A stretch of DNA of 5,747 bases from an uncultured Blautia sp. (lineage in GTDB: Bacteria; Bacillota; Clostridia; Lachnospirales; Lachnospiraceae), in the NCBI GenBank assembly GCA_900552095.1, contig URYM01000126.1:1-5747 (forward strand), read 5' to 3'. How positions within the stretch are numbered: the first letter of the stretch is position 1; every line of letters begins with the position of its first letter. The notes under the pieces are model-generated. The model had not been told where the DNA came from. It saw nothing but the letters and a program-made list of their open reading frames with translations, and made no database searches. The position numbers and the translations under genes are program-made. This document shows positions 5,565-5,747 of the stretch, piece by piece.

Positions 5565-5584
5565 GAGAATGGTTTGAAACTGTG

Positions 5585-5747
5585 TTACATAACATTGGGA
5601 AGATGAATTACACCGGCTACTGCAAGGCAATATAGTGCAATCACAAAGGGTTTTCCCAGAAGAATGATAGTGGTAAACTTCTGCCAGGTCATGCGGGTCA
5701 AACCTGCGATGAAGCAGAGAACATCATCGGGTGCGGCGGGGAGAAAA
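5585..5747 (-). CDS. TVP38/TMEM64 (VTT/DedA-like) membrane protein, C-terminal fragment
   Basis: Reading the minus strand from base 5746 to TAA at 5587-5585 gives 53 residues without a stop; the gene continues off the right edge, so its start is not visible. The opening FLPAAPDDVLCFIAGLTRM matches the conserved F-x-P-x-x-P-D-D-x-x-x-x-x-A-G-L-T-x-M stretch of VTT-domain (SNARE-associated Golgi / DedA-like) proteins. It is followed by a hydrophobic segment, FVIALYCLAVAGVI, probably the last membrane span. Family members are polytopic inner-membrane proteins; relatives are linked to lipid scrambling or transport, but no substrate can be given here. The terminator hairpin directly downstream supports this strand and end. 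Confidence 0.75.
   Translation of the reverse strand, partial: FLPAAPDDVLCFIAGLTRMTWQKFTTIILLGKPFVIALYCLAVAGVIHLPNVM

Overview
This window looks like one end of a short-read draft contig from a gut Firmicute, most likely a Lachnospiraceae relative (Clostridia). That placement is an inference from mid-range base composition, strong Shine-Dalgarno sites (GGGAGG, GAGGAG), dense gene packing, and protein styles I recognise from that family: TypA, a Lachnospiraceae-type Rpn/YhgA-like protein, and an SSB-like double OB-fold protein. Bases 4-37 are an exact Illumina Nextera transposase adapter, so the true genomic sequence begins at about base 38 and the left edge is artificial.

Layout. (1) 38-929 (+) is the 3' part of an FGGY-family sugar kinase gene. 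It is followed 15 bases later by a class II ketose-bisphosphate aldolase (945-1787, +). The pair looks like the end of a sugar catabolic operon: phosphorylation of a ketose, then aldol cleavage to glycolytic trioses or related fragments. (2) A near-perfect bidirectional terminator hairpin (about 1805-1858) separates this operon from the convergent typA gene (1871-3700, -), which encodes a complete 609-residue TypA/BipA ribosome-associated GTPase. (3) A 238-base divergent intergenic region (3701-3938) holds a plausible typA promoter embedded in a 14-bp inverted repeat, and a weak extended -10 for the rightward gene. (4) 3939-4565 (+) encodes a 208-residue protein that reads as two tandem OB folds, the second clearly SSB-like, followed by a G-U-rich terminator hairpin. 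(5) 4726-5504 (+) is an Rpn/YhgA-like PD-(D/E)XK nuclease locus that has lost the middle of its catalytic domain through an out-of-frame deletion. It is left as a 36-residue N-terminal ORF that overlaps, by an ATGA junction, a 223-residue C-terminal ORF. (6) 5585-5747 (-) is the C-terminal end of a TVP38/TMEM64 (VTT/DedA-like) membrane protein running off the right edge, with its own terminator hairpin at 5526-5564.

The kinase and aldolase probably act in one pathway. TypA, the OB-fold protein, the Rpn remnant and the VTT protein look like independent transcription units. The points most worth a second look are the split Rpn locus, because a stand-alone Rpn C-terminal region joined to a short ORF by an ATGA overlap invites comparison with the internally translated Rpn short products, and the tandem OB-fold protein. 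I found no CRISPR array, tRNA, rRNA, complete insertion sequence or prophage gene, and no convincing wholly new system.
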